Both the position numbers and the translations under genes were made by a program. A stretch of DNA of 16,627 nt, from positions 1 through 16,627 of the forward strand of contig JAIFMR010000045.1 in the NCBI GenBank assembly GCA_020048255.1, given 5' to 3'. Positions 1 to 7,540 of the stretch are shown one piece after another. Origin of the DNA: Rhodoferax sp. GTDB lineage: Bacteria > Pseudomonadota > Gammaproteobacteria > Burkholderiales > Burkholderiaceae_C. How positions within the stretch are numbered: the stretch's first letter is position 1; each line of letters begins with the position of its first letter. Under the pieces are notes generated by a model. It did not search any database, was not told the DNA's origin, and was given only the letters and a program-made list of their open reading frames with translations.

Positions 1-605
1 AGCAACACCGACACATCGGCGGGCAGGGCAGCCACGGTTTGCAGCAGTTCTTCGCGTTCACCTGCTGGCACGCCGGCTACCGGTTCGTCCAGCAACAACA
101 CACGCGGTTCACAGGCCAGCGCGATGGCGATCTCCAGCAAGCGGCGTTTGCCATAGGCCAAGACCCGGGTTTCCTGGTCCATCACCGAGCTCAGGTGAAA
201 CTGTTCCAACAACTGTTCGCAGCGCTCGGTCACACGTTTTTGTTGGCCCAGCGCTTGCCACCATGTGTTACCTAGTCCCTGCTGTTGTGACACCGTCATG
301 GCCAGCGTTTCCAGCGGTGTGAACGAGTCAAACAGCTGGTTGATTTGAAATGTGCGCACCATGCCCCGGCGCACCCGCTGGTAGGGTGCCAGTTGGGTAA
401 TGTCTTGCCCCTCGAGCGTGATCGAGCCCGAGGTGGGCTGCAGCACACCCGTGAGCAAATTGATCAGGGTCGTTTTACCGGCGCCGTTGGGGCCAATCAG
501 GGCGTGACGTGCGCCCTTTTTGAGGTCCAGCGTGACTTTGTTGGTGGCGGTGATGCCGCCAAACTTCATGACCAGTTCTTTGGCGGACAACACGATGTCG
601 CTCAT
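1..605 (-). CDS. livG: Branched-chain amino acid-type ABC transporter ATP-binding protein LivG (partial, C-terminus beyond window)
   Basis: This is the cytoplasmic ATPase subunit of a HAAT-family importer. Translating from the ATG at 605 gives 201 open codons running off the left edge, so about 50 C-terminal residues are missing, including the switch His. Visible motifs are Walker A GPNGAGKT (residues 38-45), the Q-loop Gln in RTFQ (87), the signature-region LAYGKRR (149-155) and Walker B VLLLDEP (169-175) followed by VAGVPAGE. LivG-type ATPases often carry a degenerate signature like this one. The start is supported by a GGAGG ribosome site 6 nt upstream and by a 4-base ATGA overlap with the livM stop, which indicates translational coupling. 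A second ATPase (livF) would be expected just beyond the edge. Substrate specificity cannot be read from this subunit. Confidence 0.93.
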   Translation of the reverse strand, partial: MSDIVLSAKELVMKFGGITATNKVTLDLKKGARHALIGPNGAGKTTLINLLTGVLQPTSGSITLEGQDITQLAPYQRVRRGMVRTFQINQLFDSFTPLETLAMTVSQQQGLGNTWWQALGQQKRVTERCEQLLEQFHLSSVMDQETRVLAYGKRRLLEIAIALACEPRVLLLDEPVAGVPAGEREELLQTVAALPADVSVL

Positions 606-1579
606 GGCTTGCCTCCGGCTTGGCCAGGCTTGAACCAGGTCCAGGGACGAATCAAACGCTCACGCCCCACCAGCACCAGAATCACCAAAAACAAGCCAAT
701 CCAGAAGGTCCAGTACTGTGGCGTGATGCTGGAGATCACGTCTTGCATGATCTTGAACACCACCGCCCCGGCCACACCGCCATATAACCAGCCGACGCCA
801 CCAATCACCAGGATCAGCATGACGTCGGCCGAGCGGTGAAATTCGAACAAGTCGAGCGAGGCAAAACCGGTGGTTTGTGCCAATAAGGCCCCCGCAGCAC
901 CCGACGCGCCTGCTGCCACGGTGTAGACGATGGCCAGCCGGCTGGAGACCGGAATGCCAATGGCCATGGCGCGTAGCCGGTTGTCACGAATGGCTTTCAA
1001 GGTGGCACCAAAGGGCGAATTGACAAAACGGCGGGCAATGACAAACACCAAGAGCAGCACGCTGATCGAATACCACGCTGCTGTGCGCCCGCTGAGGTCA
1101 AACTCAAATCGCCCCAGCAGTGGCCCCATCACGACGCCTTGCAAGCCGTCGGCACCCCCGGTGAGCCAATCGAGCTTGTTGGCCAGTTCCATCAGAATCA
1201 AGCCCACACCCAGGGTCACCATCAGGCGGGTCAGGTCGGTGCCGCGCAAAATGGTGGCACTGCAGACTGCTCCGAGTGCAGTCGCAGTTGCCACGCCGAC
1301 TGCCAGCCCCAAGAGCGGATCAGGCATGACCAATTTTGCAAACAAGGCAGCTGAATAGGCCCCCATACCAAAGAAGGCCGCGTGCCCGAGCGACACAATG
1401 CCGGTGTAGCCCAAAATCAAGTCCAGCGACAGCGCAAACAGAGCCACGATGGCAATTTCGTTGATGATCAGCGCGTGGCTGCTCAGCAGCAAGGGTGAAG
1501 CCAGTGCCAGTGCCCACAGCGGGTATTCCCACAGTTTCCAGCGACCGGCCTGGAGCAAGAGGTTTTGTGAATGGGCCAT
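602..1579 (-). CDS. livM: Branched-chain amino acid-type ABC transporter permease LivM
   Basis: This is the second membrane subunit of the importer, 325 residues from the chosen start MAHSQN. The open frame extends 14 codons further upstream to 1621, but that part lies inside livH. The ATG at 1579 shares its A with the livH TGA (TGATG) and has an AAAGGGGG ribosome site just upstream, so it is preferred. The protein is strongly hydrophobic, with about eight to ten membrane segments. It carries the LivM hallmark GYTGIVSLGHAAFFGMGAY near residues 50-70 and the cytoplasmic coupling region containing the ATLKAIRDNRLRA segment. It should pair with LivH in the inner membrane and contact the LivG/LivF ATPases. 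Length and motif order match the family and no damage is seen. Confidence 0.94.
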   Translation of the reverse strand: MAHSQNLLLQAGRWKLWEYPLWALALASPLLLSSHALIINEIAIVALFALSLDLILGYTGIVSLGHAAFFGMGAYSAALFAKLVMPDPLLGLAVGVATATALGAVCSATILRGTDLTRLMVTLGVGLILMELANKLDWLTGGADGLQGVVMGPLLGRFEFDLSGRTAAWYSISVLLLVFVIARRFVNSPFGATLKAIRDNRLRAMAIGIPVSSRLAIVYTVAAGASGAAGALLAQTTGFASLDLFEFHRSADVMLILVIGGVGWLYGGVAGAVVFKIMQDVISSITPQYWTFWIGLFLVILVLVGRERLIRPWTWFKPGQAGGKP

Positions 1580-2451
1580 CACTTGCCCCCTTTGCGTACA
1601 AACAAGCCTTGCGGGCGCCAAATCAGAATCACGATCATCAGGCTATACACAATGAACCCCCCCAGCTTGGGGATGTAGTACTTGCCCGCCACATCGGCAA
1701 TGCCCAAAAGCAAGGCAGCCAGCAGGGGGCCGGTGATGGAGGACGTGCCCCCCACGGCCACCACAATCAAAAAGTAAATCATGTATTTCAGAGGAAAGCT
1801 CGGGTCCAGCCCCAGTACCTCGGCACCCAGCGCACCGCCGAGGCCGGCCAGCCCGGAGCCCACGGCAAAGGTGCCCAAGAAGATCCGGCTGACGTTGATA
1901 CCCATGCCCGCGGCCACGCGCGGGTCGTCCACCGAGGCGCGCAACTGGCTGCCAAAGCGCGTTTGGGTCAACACGTACTGCAAGCCCACGGTGAGCGCGG
2001 CGCACACCACAATAATGAAGACCCGGTAATGCCCCATGCCCAGCATGAAAGCACCTTCACCGATTTCGGTGCGGCCTTTGAGCCATTCGGGCAACTGAAT
2101 AATTTGCTGGCTGGAGCCAATAAAGTAATCCGCACTGGCCACGGCCATGAAGGTCAGGCCAATGGAGAACAAGACCTGGTCCAGGTGGGGCTTGTGGTAA
2201 AGCTGCCGGTACAAGGTGCGTTCCAGTGCCCCCCCCAGTAGAGCCGAGCCTAAAAATGCCAGCGGCAGGCACAGCAGGAAGGGAACGCCCATTTTTTGCA
2301 TCAGCAGCACGGTGATGTAGCCGCCCACCATGGCAAAGGCTCCGTGTGCCAGGTTGATGAAATTCATCAAGCCCATGGTCACTGCCAGACCCACTGCCAG
2401 GATAAATAACAGCATGCCGTAGGCAATGCCGTCAAAGAGGATGGTTAGCAT
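1579..2451 (-). CDS. livH: Branched-chain amino acid-type ABC transporter permease LivH
   Basis: This is the first membrane subunit of the importer, 290 residues, the usual length for LivH. It begins MLTILFDGIAYGMLLFILAVG and has the family hallmark MGLMNFINLAHGAFAMVGGY around residues 26-45, then about eight hydrophobic segments. The coupling segment contains RASVDDPRVAAGMGINVSR, the equivalent of the family's RAxxxNxxxAxxxGI loop. It is the first gene of the tightly overlapping livH-livM-livG block, with a 1-base overlap with livM. The ribosome site before the ATG is weak (CCAAGAA), in contrast to the good sites of livM and livG. It is separated from the binding-protein gene by 624 bp holding a repeat cluster, so expression may be partly uncoupled from that gene. 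Confidence 0.94.
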   Translation of the reverse strand: MLTILFDGIAYGMLLFILAVGLAVTMGLMNFINLAHGAFAMVGGYITVLLMQKMGVPFLLCLPLAFLGSALLGGALERTLYRQLYHKPHLDQVLFSIGLTFMAVASADYFIGSSQQIIQLPEWLKGRTEIGEGAFMLGMGHYRVFIIVVCAALTVGLQYVLTQTRFGSQLRASVDDPRVAAGMGINVSRIFLGTFAVGSGLAGLGGALGAEVLGLDPSFPLKYMIYFLIVVAVGGTSSITGPLLAALLLGIADVAGKYYIPKLGGFIVYSLMIVILIWRPQGLFVRKGGK

Positions 2452-2586
2452 TTCTTGGTTTAACTGTTGTGTTTGGCGGGTGGGGGTTGCTGGTGCCTAG
2501 GTTTGATCTATGCTGTGGATTGTGTTTCGCTAGAGCTTAGGTCTGGGTTCGTGTCAGGCTACAGCTGTTGTTTTGCATAGGCTTGA

Positions 2587-2981
2587 GCGCGGCGACTGGG
2601 TCATGTGCATGCGGTTTTGGGGTGAAATCACGCGGGTCAGTGTGTTGGTTCACGTCAATTTGCCTCCACGCCTTTCACCCCAAAGCCCGGTCACACAACC
2701 CAATCACCGCACCCAAGGGTGGCCAGCTTAAGTTTGGGGTTCAAGCACGCGGCTAGGAGCAGCATAAAGCCACATTTTGATGTGCTCGCAATGGCCAGCT
2801 ATTGGAATACGAGTGGCGGATTCTCCTATGTGCCTTATCAAACCCGTATCGGTTGGGTGGGGTGATTGGGCGATGCGACCGGGCTTTGGGGTGGAAGGCG
2901 CGGTGTTGACCTATGCCTTAACTCAGGGTCAACCGTGTGATTTCACCCCAAAACCGCATGCGCATTGCCCAGTCGCCGCGC
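2587..2981. repeat. Cluster of four alternating inverted repeat units (REP/BIME-like) in the 624-bp gap between the binding-protein gene and livH
   Basis: A motif of about 34 bp, roughly GAYTGGGYNATGYG then CGG and YTTTGGGGTGRAA, occurs four times with alternating orientation: A at 2591-2627 (+), B at 2673-2714 (-), C at 2855-2896 (+) and D at 2937-2981 (-). A and D are one subtype: 2587-2631 matches the reverse complement of 2937-2981 at about 42 of 45 positions. B and C are another subtype, with about 36 of 42 matching. Adjacent units A/B and C/D can also fold into hairpins. The C/D hairpin contains an inner stem GTTGACC (2905-2911) with GGTCAAC (2927-2933). A short direct repeat TGGCCAGCT (2720-2728 and 2792-2800) lies in the centre. 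The rest of the gap (2452-2586 and 2982-3075) shows no gene. The layout resembles REP/BIME elements between transporter genes. Confidence 0.85.
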
Positions 2982-3075
2982 CCAACAACCTCCAGTAACC
3001 TACGTTTGCAACCAACAACTTTTACCCCATCAATCACCGCAAACAACAACGAACGACCTCAAATCAGCAAAGGGT

Positions 3076-4248
3076 TTACTGCGCTTTACCCGGATCCTTC
3101 ACATCTTTGACCACATCAAATTCCACGTTGTACAACTGGCCGTCTTTCTTCTCGACCTTGCGCAGGTAAATGTTTTGCACCACGTCGCGGGTTTGGGCGT
3201 CGATGTACATCGGGCCACGTGGGCTCTCGAAAATCTGGCCTTTCATGGCGGCCAGCAAGGCATCACCGCCACCCTGACCCTTGGAAATTCTGAGCGCTTC
3301 GTAAATCACGCGCATACCGTCATATCCACCCATTGCCATGAAATTGGGGCGCATGGTGGGGTTGGCCTTCTTGAAGGCGTCCACAAACTTCTTGTTCGCC
3401 GCCGAGGGGTGCGCGGCGGAGTAGTGGTGGGATGTCACCACGCCCAGGGCGCCGTCGCCCATGTCGTTGAGTTGATCGTCATCGGTGATGTCGCCCGTGC
3501 CAATCAGCTTGATGCCGGCCTTGTCCATGCCACGCTCCAGGAACTGCTTCATCACAGCGGCACCCGCGCCAGACGGCACAAACACAAAAAGCGCGTCGGG
3601 CTTGATGTCGCGTACTTTTTGCAAGAAAGGCGCAAAGTCCGGGCCACGCAGCGGCACCCGCAGGGACTCCATCACCTGACCGCCATTGAGCAGCAAGCGC
3701 TGGTTGAAAAACTTCTCGGCATCTATCCCCGGACCGTAGTCACTGACCAGCGTCACCACCTTCTTGATGCCGTTCTTGGGTGCCCAGTCGGCCAGAGCGA
3801 CAGACGCCTGAGGCAGGGTGAAACTGGTGCGAACAATGTACGGCGAGGCCAGGGTGATGCTGCTGGTGGCCGCAGCCATCACCACCATCGGTGTTTTGGA
3901 CTGGGTTGCCAAGGGCGCGGTGGCCATGGCCGATGGGGTGATGCCAAAACCGGCCAGGACATTGACCTTGTCGTTGACGATCAGTTCCTGTGCCAGCCGC
4001 TTGGTGACATCTGGCAAAGTGTTGTCATCCTTGATGATGAGTTGAATCTTTTTGCCCGCCACGGTGTCACCATTTTGCGCCATGTAGAGCTTGACAGCTG
4101 CTTCAATCTGGCGGCCGGAACTGGCCAGCAGACCTGTCATGGGCAGGATCAGACCGATCTTGAAAGTGTTGTCCTGTGCTATTGAATGCGTAGCTGATAG
4201 CGAAGCGACAGCAAGGGCGGCAGCGTGTAGGAATATTCTCTTGTGCAT
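3076..4248 (-). CDS. ABC transporter periplasmic substrate-binding protein, LivK/type-1 periplasmic binding fold
   Basis: This is the extracytoplasmic receptor of the adjacent importer, 390 residues, typical of the Peripla_BP_6 (LivJ/LivK-like) family. A signal peptide is visible: MHKR, a hydrophobic core to about residue 20, then a cleavage site after SIA near residue 24. The mature protein starts with the family pattern FKIGLILPMTGLLASSGRQ and continues with KDDNTLPD and VLAGFGITPSA, then the PMVVMAAATSSIT strand-loop that usually contacts ligand, and MGGYDGMRVIYEAL near the end. The ATG at 4248 is preceded by a TGGAGA ribosome site about 9 nt upstream. The ligand cannot be inferred from family membership, because this family binds amino acids, amides, urea, purines and aromatic acids. 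The neighbouring ureide-degradation operon makes a purine breakdown product or related amide plausible, but that is inference. Confidence 0.92.
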   Translation of the reverse strand: MHKRIFLHAAALAVASLSATHSIAQDNTFKIGLILPMTGLLASSGRQIEAAVKLYMAQNGDTVAGKKIQLIIKDDNTLPDVTKRLAQELIVNDKVNVLAGFGITPSAMATAPLATQSKTPMVVMAAATSSITLASPYIVRTSFTLPQASVALADWAPKNGIKKVVTLVSDYGPGIDAEKFFNQRLLLNGGQVMESLRVPLRGPDFAPFLQKVRDIKPDALFVFVPSGAGAAVMKQFLERGMDKAGIKLIGTGDITDDDQLNDMGDGALGVVTSHHYSAAHPSAANKKFVDAFKKANPTMRPNFMAMGGYDGMRVIYEALRISKGQGGGDALLAAMKGQIFESPRGPMYIDAQTRDVVQNIYLRKVEKKDGQLYNVEFDVVKDVKDPGKAQ

Positions 4249-4483
4249 GGCTTGTCTCCAGATGGGTGAACCGATGTTGGTTGTACTTGGGGATTTTTAC
4301 GCAAGTTTGTCGATGAAATCTGTCACTCGCAATTGCGACGACTGATTCTTTGATACAACGCTTTGCAATAGCCGGCACATACATTGATCTTTGCCGGACC
4401 AGTGCAAACGAGTGTACTGGAGCGCAGTTGCGCCCGCCGCGGAGTGTCGCGGTAGAAGGTAGGCGTCCTATGGATGTCCCGGA

Positions 4484-5722
4484 TCAACTCAGCAAGTCCA
4501 GCAGACTGCGTGCGATCACCTGGGTGGCGCGGCGCAGGTCCTGCAGGTCGAGGTGCTCGTCGGCCCGCTTGGCGTTGGACTCCAGCACCGTGCGCGGGCC
4601 AGCGCCATAAATCACGCCCGGAATGCCGGCCTCGCAGAAAATGCGCACATCGGTATACAGCGGGGTGCCCAAAGCTGGAATCGGCTCACCAAACACCGAG
4701 CTGGCATGTTTTTGCAGGGCCTGCACCAGAGGCTGGTTGCCCGGCAGCGGTTTCAGGGCCTTGGCCAGCAGAATGCGTTTGATGTCCACCGTGATGCCTG
4801 GGATTTGGGCGGCGGCATCGGCAATTACTTGGCGCACCGTGGCTTCGACCTCGGCCGGATTTTCTTCGGGGATCATGCGGCGGTCGAGTTTGAGCGTGAC
4901 GCGGCCGGGCACCACATTGGTGTTGGTGCCGCCTTCAATCATGCCCACGTTCAGGTAGGGGTGGGTGATGCCTTCCACCTTGGAAGTGATTTGCTGGTAG
5001 AGGGTGTTTTGCGCATACAGCGCGGTCAGGATTTTTGTAGCCCCCTGCAGCGCGTCGATGCCGGTGTCGGGTATGGCCGCATGCGCCATTTTTCCGTGCA
5101 CCGTGACTTCCATTTGCAGGCAGCCATTGTGCGCCGTGACCACCTGGTAGCTGAAACCGGCGGCAATCATCAGATCTGGCTGGGTGAGTTTGTTTTGCAG
5201 CAACCACGCCGGGCCGACTTCACCGCCAAATTCCTCGTCGTAGGTGAACAGCAGCTCTACATTGCCGTGCAATGGCACGCCCAGGGATTCCAGGGCCCGC
5301 ACAGCAAATGCAAAAGTAGAAAAATCGCATTTGCTCACCGCCGAGGCCCGCCCGTAAATCTTGCCCTGGTCGATTTCGCCACCATAGGGGTCGTGCACCC
5401 AGCCCTCACCGGGCGGCACCACATCGCCGTGGGCATTGAGCGCAATGGTGCGACCGGCACCGTAGTGGCGGCGCACGATCAGGTTGGTGATGCTTTGCAA
5501 GCCAGCTGCCTTGACCAACTCGGCAGGCACGGGGTGGCGTTCAGTGGCCAGGCCCATGGCATCAAGCAGGTCAGCGGCGCGCTCGGCATGTGGCGCATTG
5601 TTGCCGGGGGGGGTGTCGGTTGGCACCTGAATCAGCTGCTGCAAAAACGTCACCTGCGCATCAAAGTGCGCGTTGACCCAGGCGTCAAGTTGGTCGTAAT
5701 GGTTCACGGGGGTCCAATCCAA
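4484..5722 (-). CDS. M20-family metallohydrolase (ArgE/DapE/CPG2-like) with altered metal-ligand positions
   Basis: The 412-residue protein has the two-domain M20 layout. The first ligand region ALNAHGDVVPPGEGW (H98, catalytic D100) and the general-base pair in TYDEEFGGE (E163, E164) are intact, and HGKMAHAAIPDTG (about 209-221) is the lid-domain His loop. By eye, the usual bridging Asp in GRGxxD is Val129 (GRASAVSKCDF), and the last zinc His is Lys385 (NAKRADEHL). The substrate is unknown. Members cleave N-acyl amino acids, dipeptides or N-carbamoyl compounds. It follows the uraD-allC fusion by 24 bp, probably in the same operon, which suggests a ureide or amide substrate. The start is uncertain: the longest frame begins with TTG at 5722, a GTG at 5707 is an alternative, and neither has a clear ribosome site. 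Confidence 0.85.
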   Translation of the reverse strand: MDWTPVNHYDQLDAWVNAHFDAQVTFLQQLIQVPTDTPPGNNAPHAERAADLLDAMGLATERHPVPAELVKAAGLQSITNLIVRRHYGAGRTIALNAHGDVVPPGEGWVHDPYGGEIDQGKIYGRASAVSKCDFSTFAFAVRALESLGVPLHGNVELLFTYDEEFGGEVGPAWLLQNKLTQPDLMIAAGFSYQVVTAHNGCLQMEVTVHGKMAHAAIPDTGIDALQGATKILTALYAQNTLYQQITSKVEGITHPYLNVGMIEGGTNTNVVPGRVTLKLDRRMIPEENPAEVEATVRQVIADAAAQIPGITVDIKRILLAKALKPLPGNQPLVQALQKHASSVFGEPIPALGTPLYTDVRIFCEAGIPGVIYGAGPRTVLESNAKRADEHLDLQDLRRATQVIARSLLDLLS

Positions 5723-5746
5723 AGTAAGGGGGAGGGTGCGTAGCGC

Positions 5747-7531
5747 CTAGTGCAACTCTTGTGCCAGAGCTTCTAGCAGGTGGTCAAACGCCTGCACGGC
5801 CAGTTGCATGTCGTCGCTGGTGGTGGACTCCAGCGGGTTGTGGCTGATGCCGGCGTTTTCGCCCCGCACAAACAGCATGGCTTGGGGCAACAACTCATGC
5901 AGTTTCATGGCGTCATGGCCAGCACCGCTGGGCATACGGTGCACGGGCAGACCCAAATCTGCCACGGCAGATTCCCAGCGTTGTTGCCACGCGGGTGCAC
6001 TGGGGGCCGCGCTGGCGCGCAGGGTCTCGCTCAGGGTGCATTGCAAACCGCGGGATGTGGCAATCGCCTGCGCTTTGATCAGCACATCTGCGGCCAGGGC
6101 GTCACGCTGCGCATTGGTCGGTGCGCGCAAGTCCAGCGAAAACTGGCACAGGCCGGGCACCACATTGATGGAGCCACCCGGCACATTCAACAAGCCCACG
6201 GTGCCGACCGAATCCCCATCGGCTGCAGCGCGGCTCTCCAAATACAGCATCAGTTCGGCCACACCCGCTGCAGCATCGCGGCGCAGGCCCATGGGTGTGG
6301 TGCCGGCATGGCTGGCCTGGCCGCGCATCTCGCCGGTATAACGCACGCTGGCGTTGATGGAGGTGACGATGCCCAGCGGCAAATTCAACGCGTTGAGCAC
6401 TGGCCCCTGCTCAATGTGTACTTCAACAAAGCCCAGGTAGTCGGCCGCGTTGCGCTTGAGTGTCGGGATGTCCTGCACGCTCAGGCCGGCGTTCTGCATG
6501 GCCGCACGCATGCTGATACCGTCCACGTCCAATTGATCCAGCCACTCGGGCAAGAAGCCGCCAGTGAGGGCGCCCGAACCCATGAACGTGGCTTTGTAGC
6601 GCTGGCCTTCTTCCTCGGCAAAGGCGATGATTTCCAGATCAAAGGGCAGGCGGTGCTGGGCGCTGTGCAGTTGCTGTACGCAAGCCAGCGGCACGTAAAT
6701 GCCCAGCCGACCGTCGTACTTGCCAGCGTTGCGTACCGTATCAAAATGGCTGCCGGTCATCAGGGCTTGCTTCACCCTGCCGGTGCCCTTGTAGCGGCCC
6801 ACCACATTGCCCACGGCATCCACTGCCACCTCGTCACAGCCGGCTTCCAGCATGTGGCGCCTGATGAGCTGGGCGCAGGCCTGGTGCGCATCGGTGAGGT
6901 AGGTGACGGTGAGTTGCCCCAGCTCGTCAAAGCCCGGGTCGGTGTACTGGGCCAAAGCCTCTTGCCAGTCCCACACTTGGTTGCCGCGTTCAACCGACAC
7001 ACCCAACTTGTCATTGAGCCGGATCTCGGCAATGCGGTGCACCTGGCGCAGGCACTCCGCCAACTCGTCAGTGGGGTGGTCCTGCAGGCGGCGCTCAAAG
7101 GTGGCGATGATTTGCGCCTTGTTCAAACCCAGGCCGCGTGGCCCACGCACGGCCAGAATGAACGGAAAACCAAATTTGGCGTTGTAGCTGGCATTGAGTT
7201 GCTGGATGTGTGTCAACTCAGTTGGCGTGCATTGCGTCAGACCCGCTTTGCTTTGCTCGTGGGTGGACTCAGCGGTCAGGTTTTTGTCCACCATCGCCTT
7301 GCCCGCCAGCTCCGGGTGCGCGCGCAAGAGTGCCAATTGCGCGCTGGGGTCCGCCTGCGTCACGACTTGGCACAGCGCGTGTTTGAGTTGCGCCGGTGAC
7401 AAGAAGGGGCGCTGTGTCAGCGCCATGCGGGCGATCCACGGGGAGTGTTCGTACACGCCGTCGAGCAGCGCGCAGGCATCCTCCAAAGGGGCGGCGTTGA
7501 GTTGGTCCAGGGTGAGTGCAGGGGAAACCAT
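5747..7531 (-). CDS. Bifunctional OHCU decarboxylase (UraD) - allantoate amidohydrolase (AllC-like) fusion
   Basis: One 594-residue frame encodes two ureide-pathway enzymes. Residues 1 to about 175 are UraD, which decarboxylates 2-oxo-4-hydroxy-4-carboxy-5-ureidoimidazoline to S-allantoin. It shows the catalytic His in LLRAHPELAGK (H72), the STHEQSKAGL motif (E92) and KFGFPFILAVRG. Residues about 185-594 are an M20/M28-type amidohydrolase of the AllC/HyuC/UAH group. Its metal ligands are visible: H262 in GSHFDTV, D273 in KYDGRLG, E307/E308 in AEEEGQRY, H372 in HIEQGP and H564 in ISHNPLE. Allantoate is the likely substrate given the adjacent allantoinase, but N-carbamoyl amino acid or ureidoglycolate hydrolysis is possible from sequence alone. 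The ATG lies 9 bp after the puuE stop with no obvious ribosome site, suggesting translational coupling. No frame break was seen at the domain junction. Confidence 0.93.
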   Translation of the reverse strand: MVSPALTLDQLNAAPLEDACALLDGVYEHSPWIARMALTQRPFLSPAQLKHALCQVVTQADPSAQLALLRAHPELAGKAMVDKNLTAESTHEQSKAGLTQCTPTELTHIQQLNASYNAKFGFPFILAVRGPRGLGLNKAQIIATFERRLQDHPTDELAECLRQVHRIAEIRLNDKLGVSVERGNQVWDWQEALAQYTDPGFDELGQLTVTYLTDAHQACAQLIRRHMLEAGCDEVAVDAVGNVVGRYKGTGRVKQALMTGSHFDTVRNAGKYDGRLGIYVPLACVQQLHSAQHRLPFDLEIIAFAEEEGQRYKATFMGSGALTGGFLPEWLDQLDVDGISMRAAMQNAGLSVQDIPTLKRNAADYLGFVEVHIEQGPVLNALNLPLGIVTSINASVRYTGEMRGQASHAGTTPMGLRRDAAAGVAELMLYLESRAAADGDSVGTVGLLNVPGGSINVVPGLCQFSLDLRAPTNAQRDALAADVLIKAQAIATSRGLQCTLSETLRASAAPSAPAWQQRWESAVADLGLPVHRMPSGAGHDAMKLHELLPQAMLFVRGENAGISHNPLESTTSDDMQLAVQAFDHLLEALAQELH

Positions 7532-7540
7532 GGCAGACAG

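Noticed and set aside
602..1621. Longer LivM start at 1621
   Set aside because: It would overlap livH by 43 bp; the ATG at 1579 overlaps the livH stop as TGATG and has a good ribosome site.
2587..2981. CRISPR array
   Set aside because: The repeats alternate in orientation, differ in spacing and come in two subtypes; a CRISPR array needs direct repeats with even spacers.
2965..4185. Plus-strand open frame of 406 codons
   Set aside because: It lies opposite the binding-protein gene, its His/Gln/Val-rich translation has no recognisable domain, and the minus-strand protein is clearly real.
4553..7399. Two long plus-strand frames (4553-5743 and 5780-7399)
   Set aside because: They are antisense to the M20 hydrolase and the UraD-AllC fusion. 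High GC content creates long antisense frames, and neither product has a family pattern.
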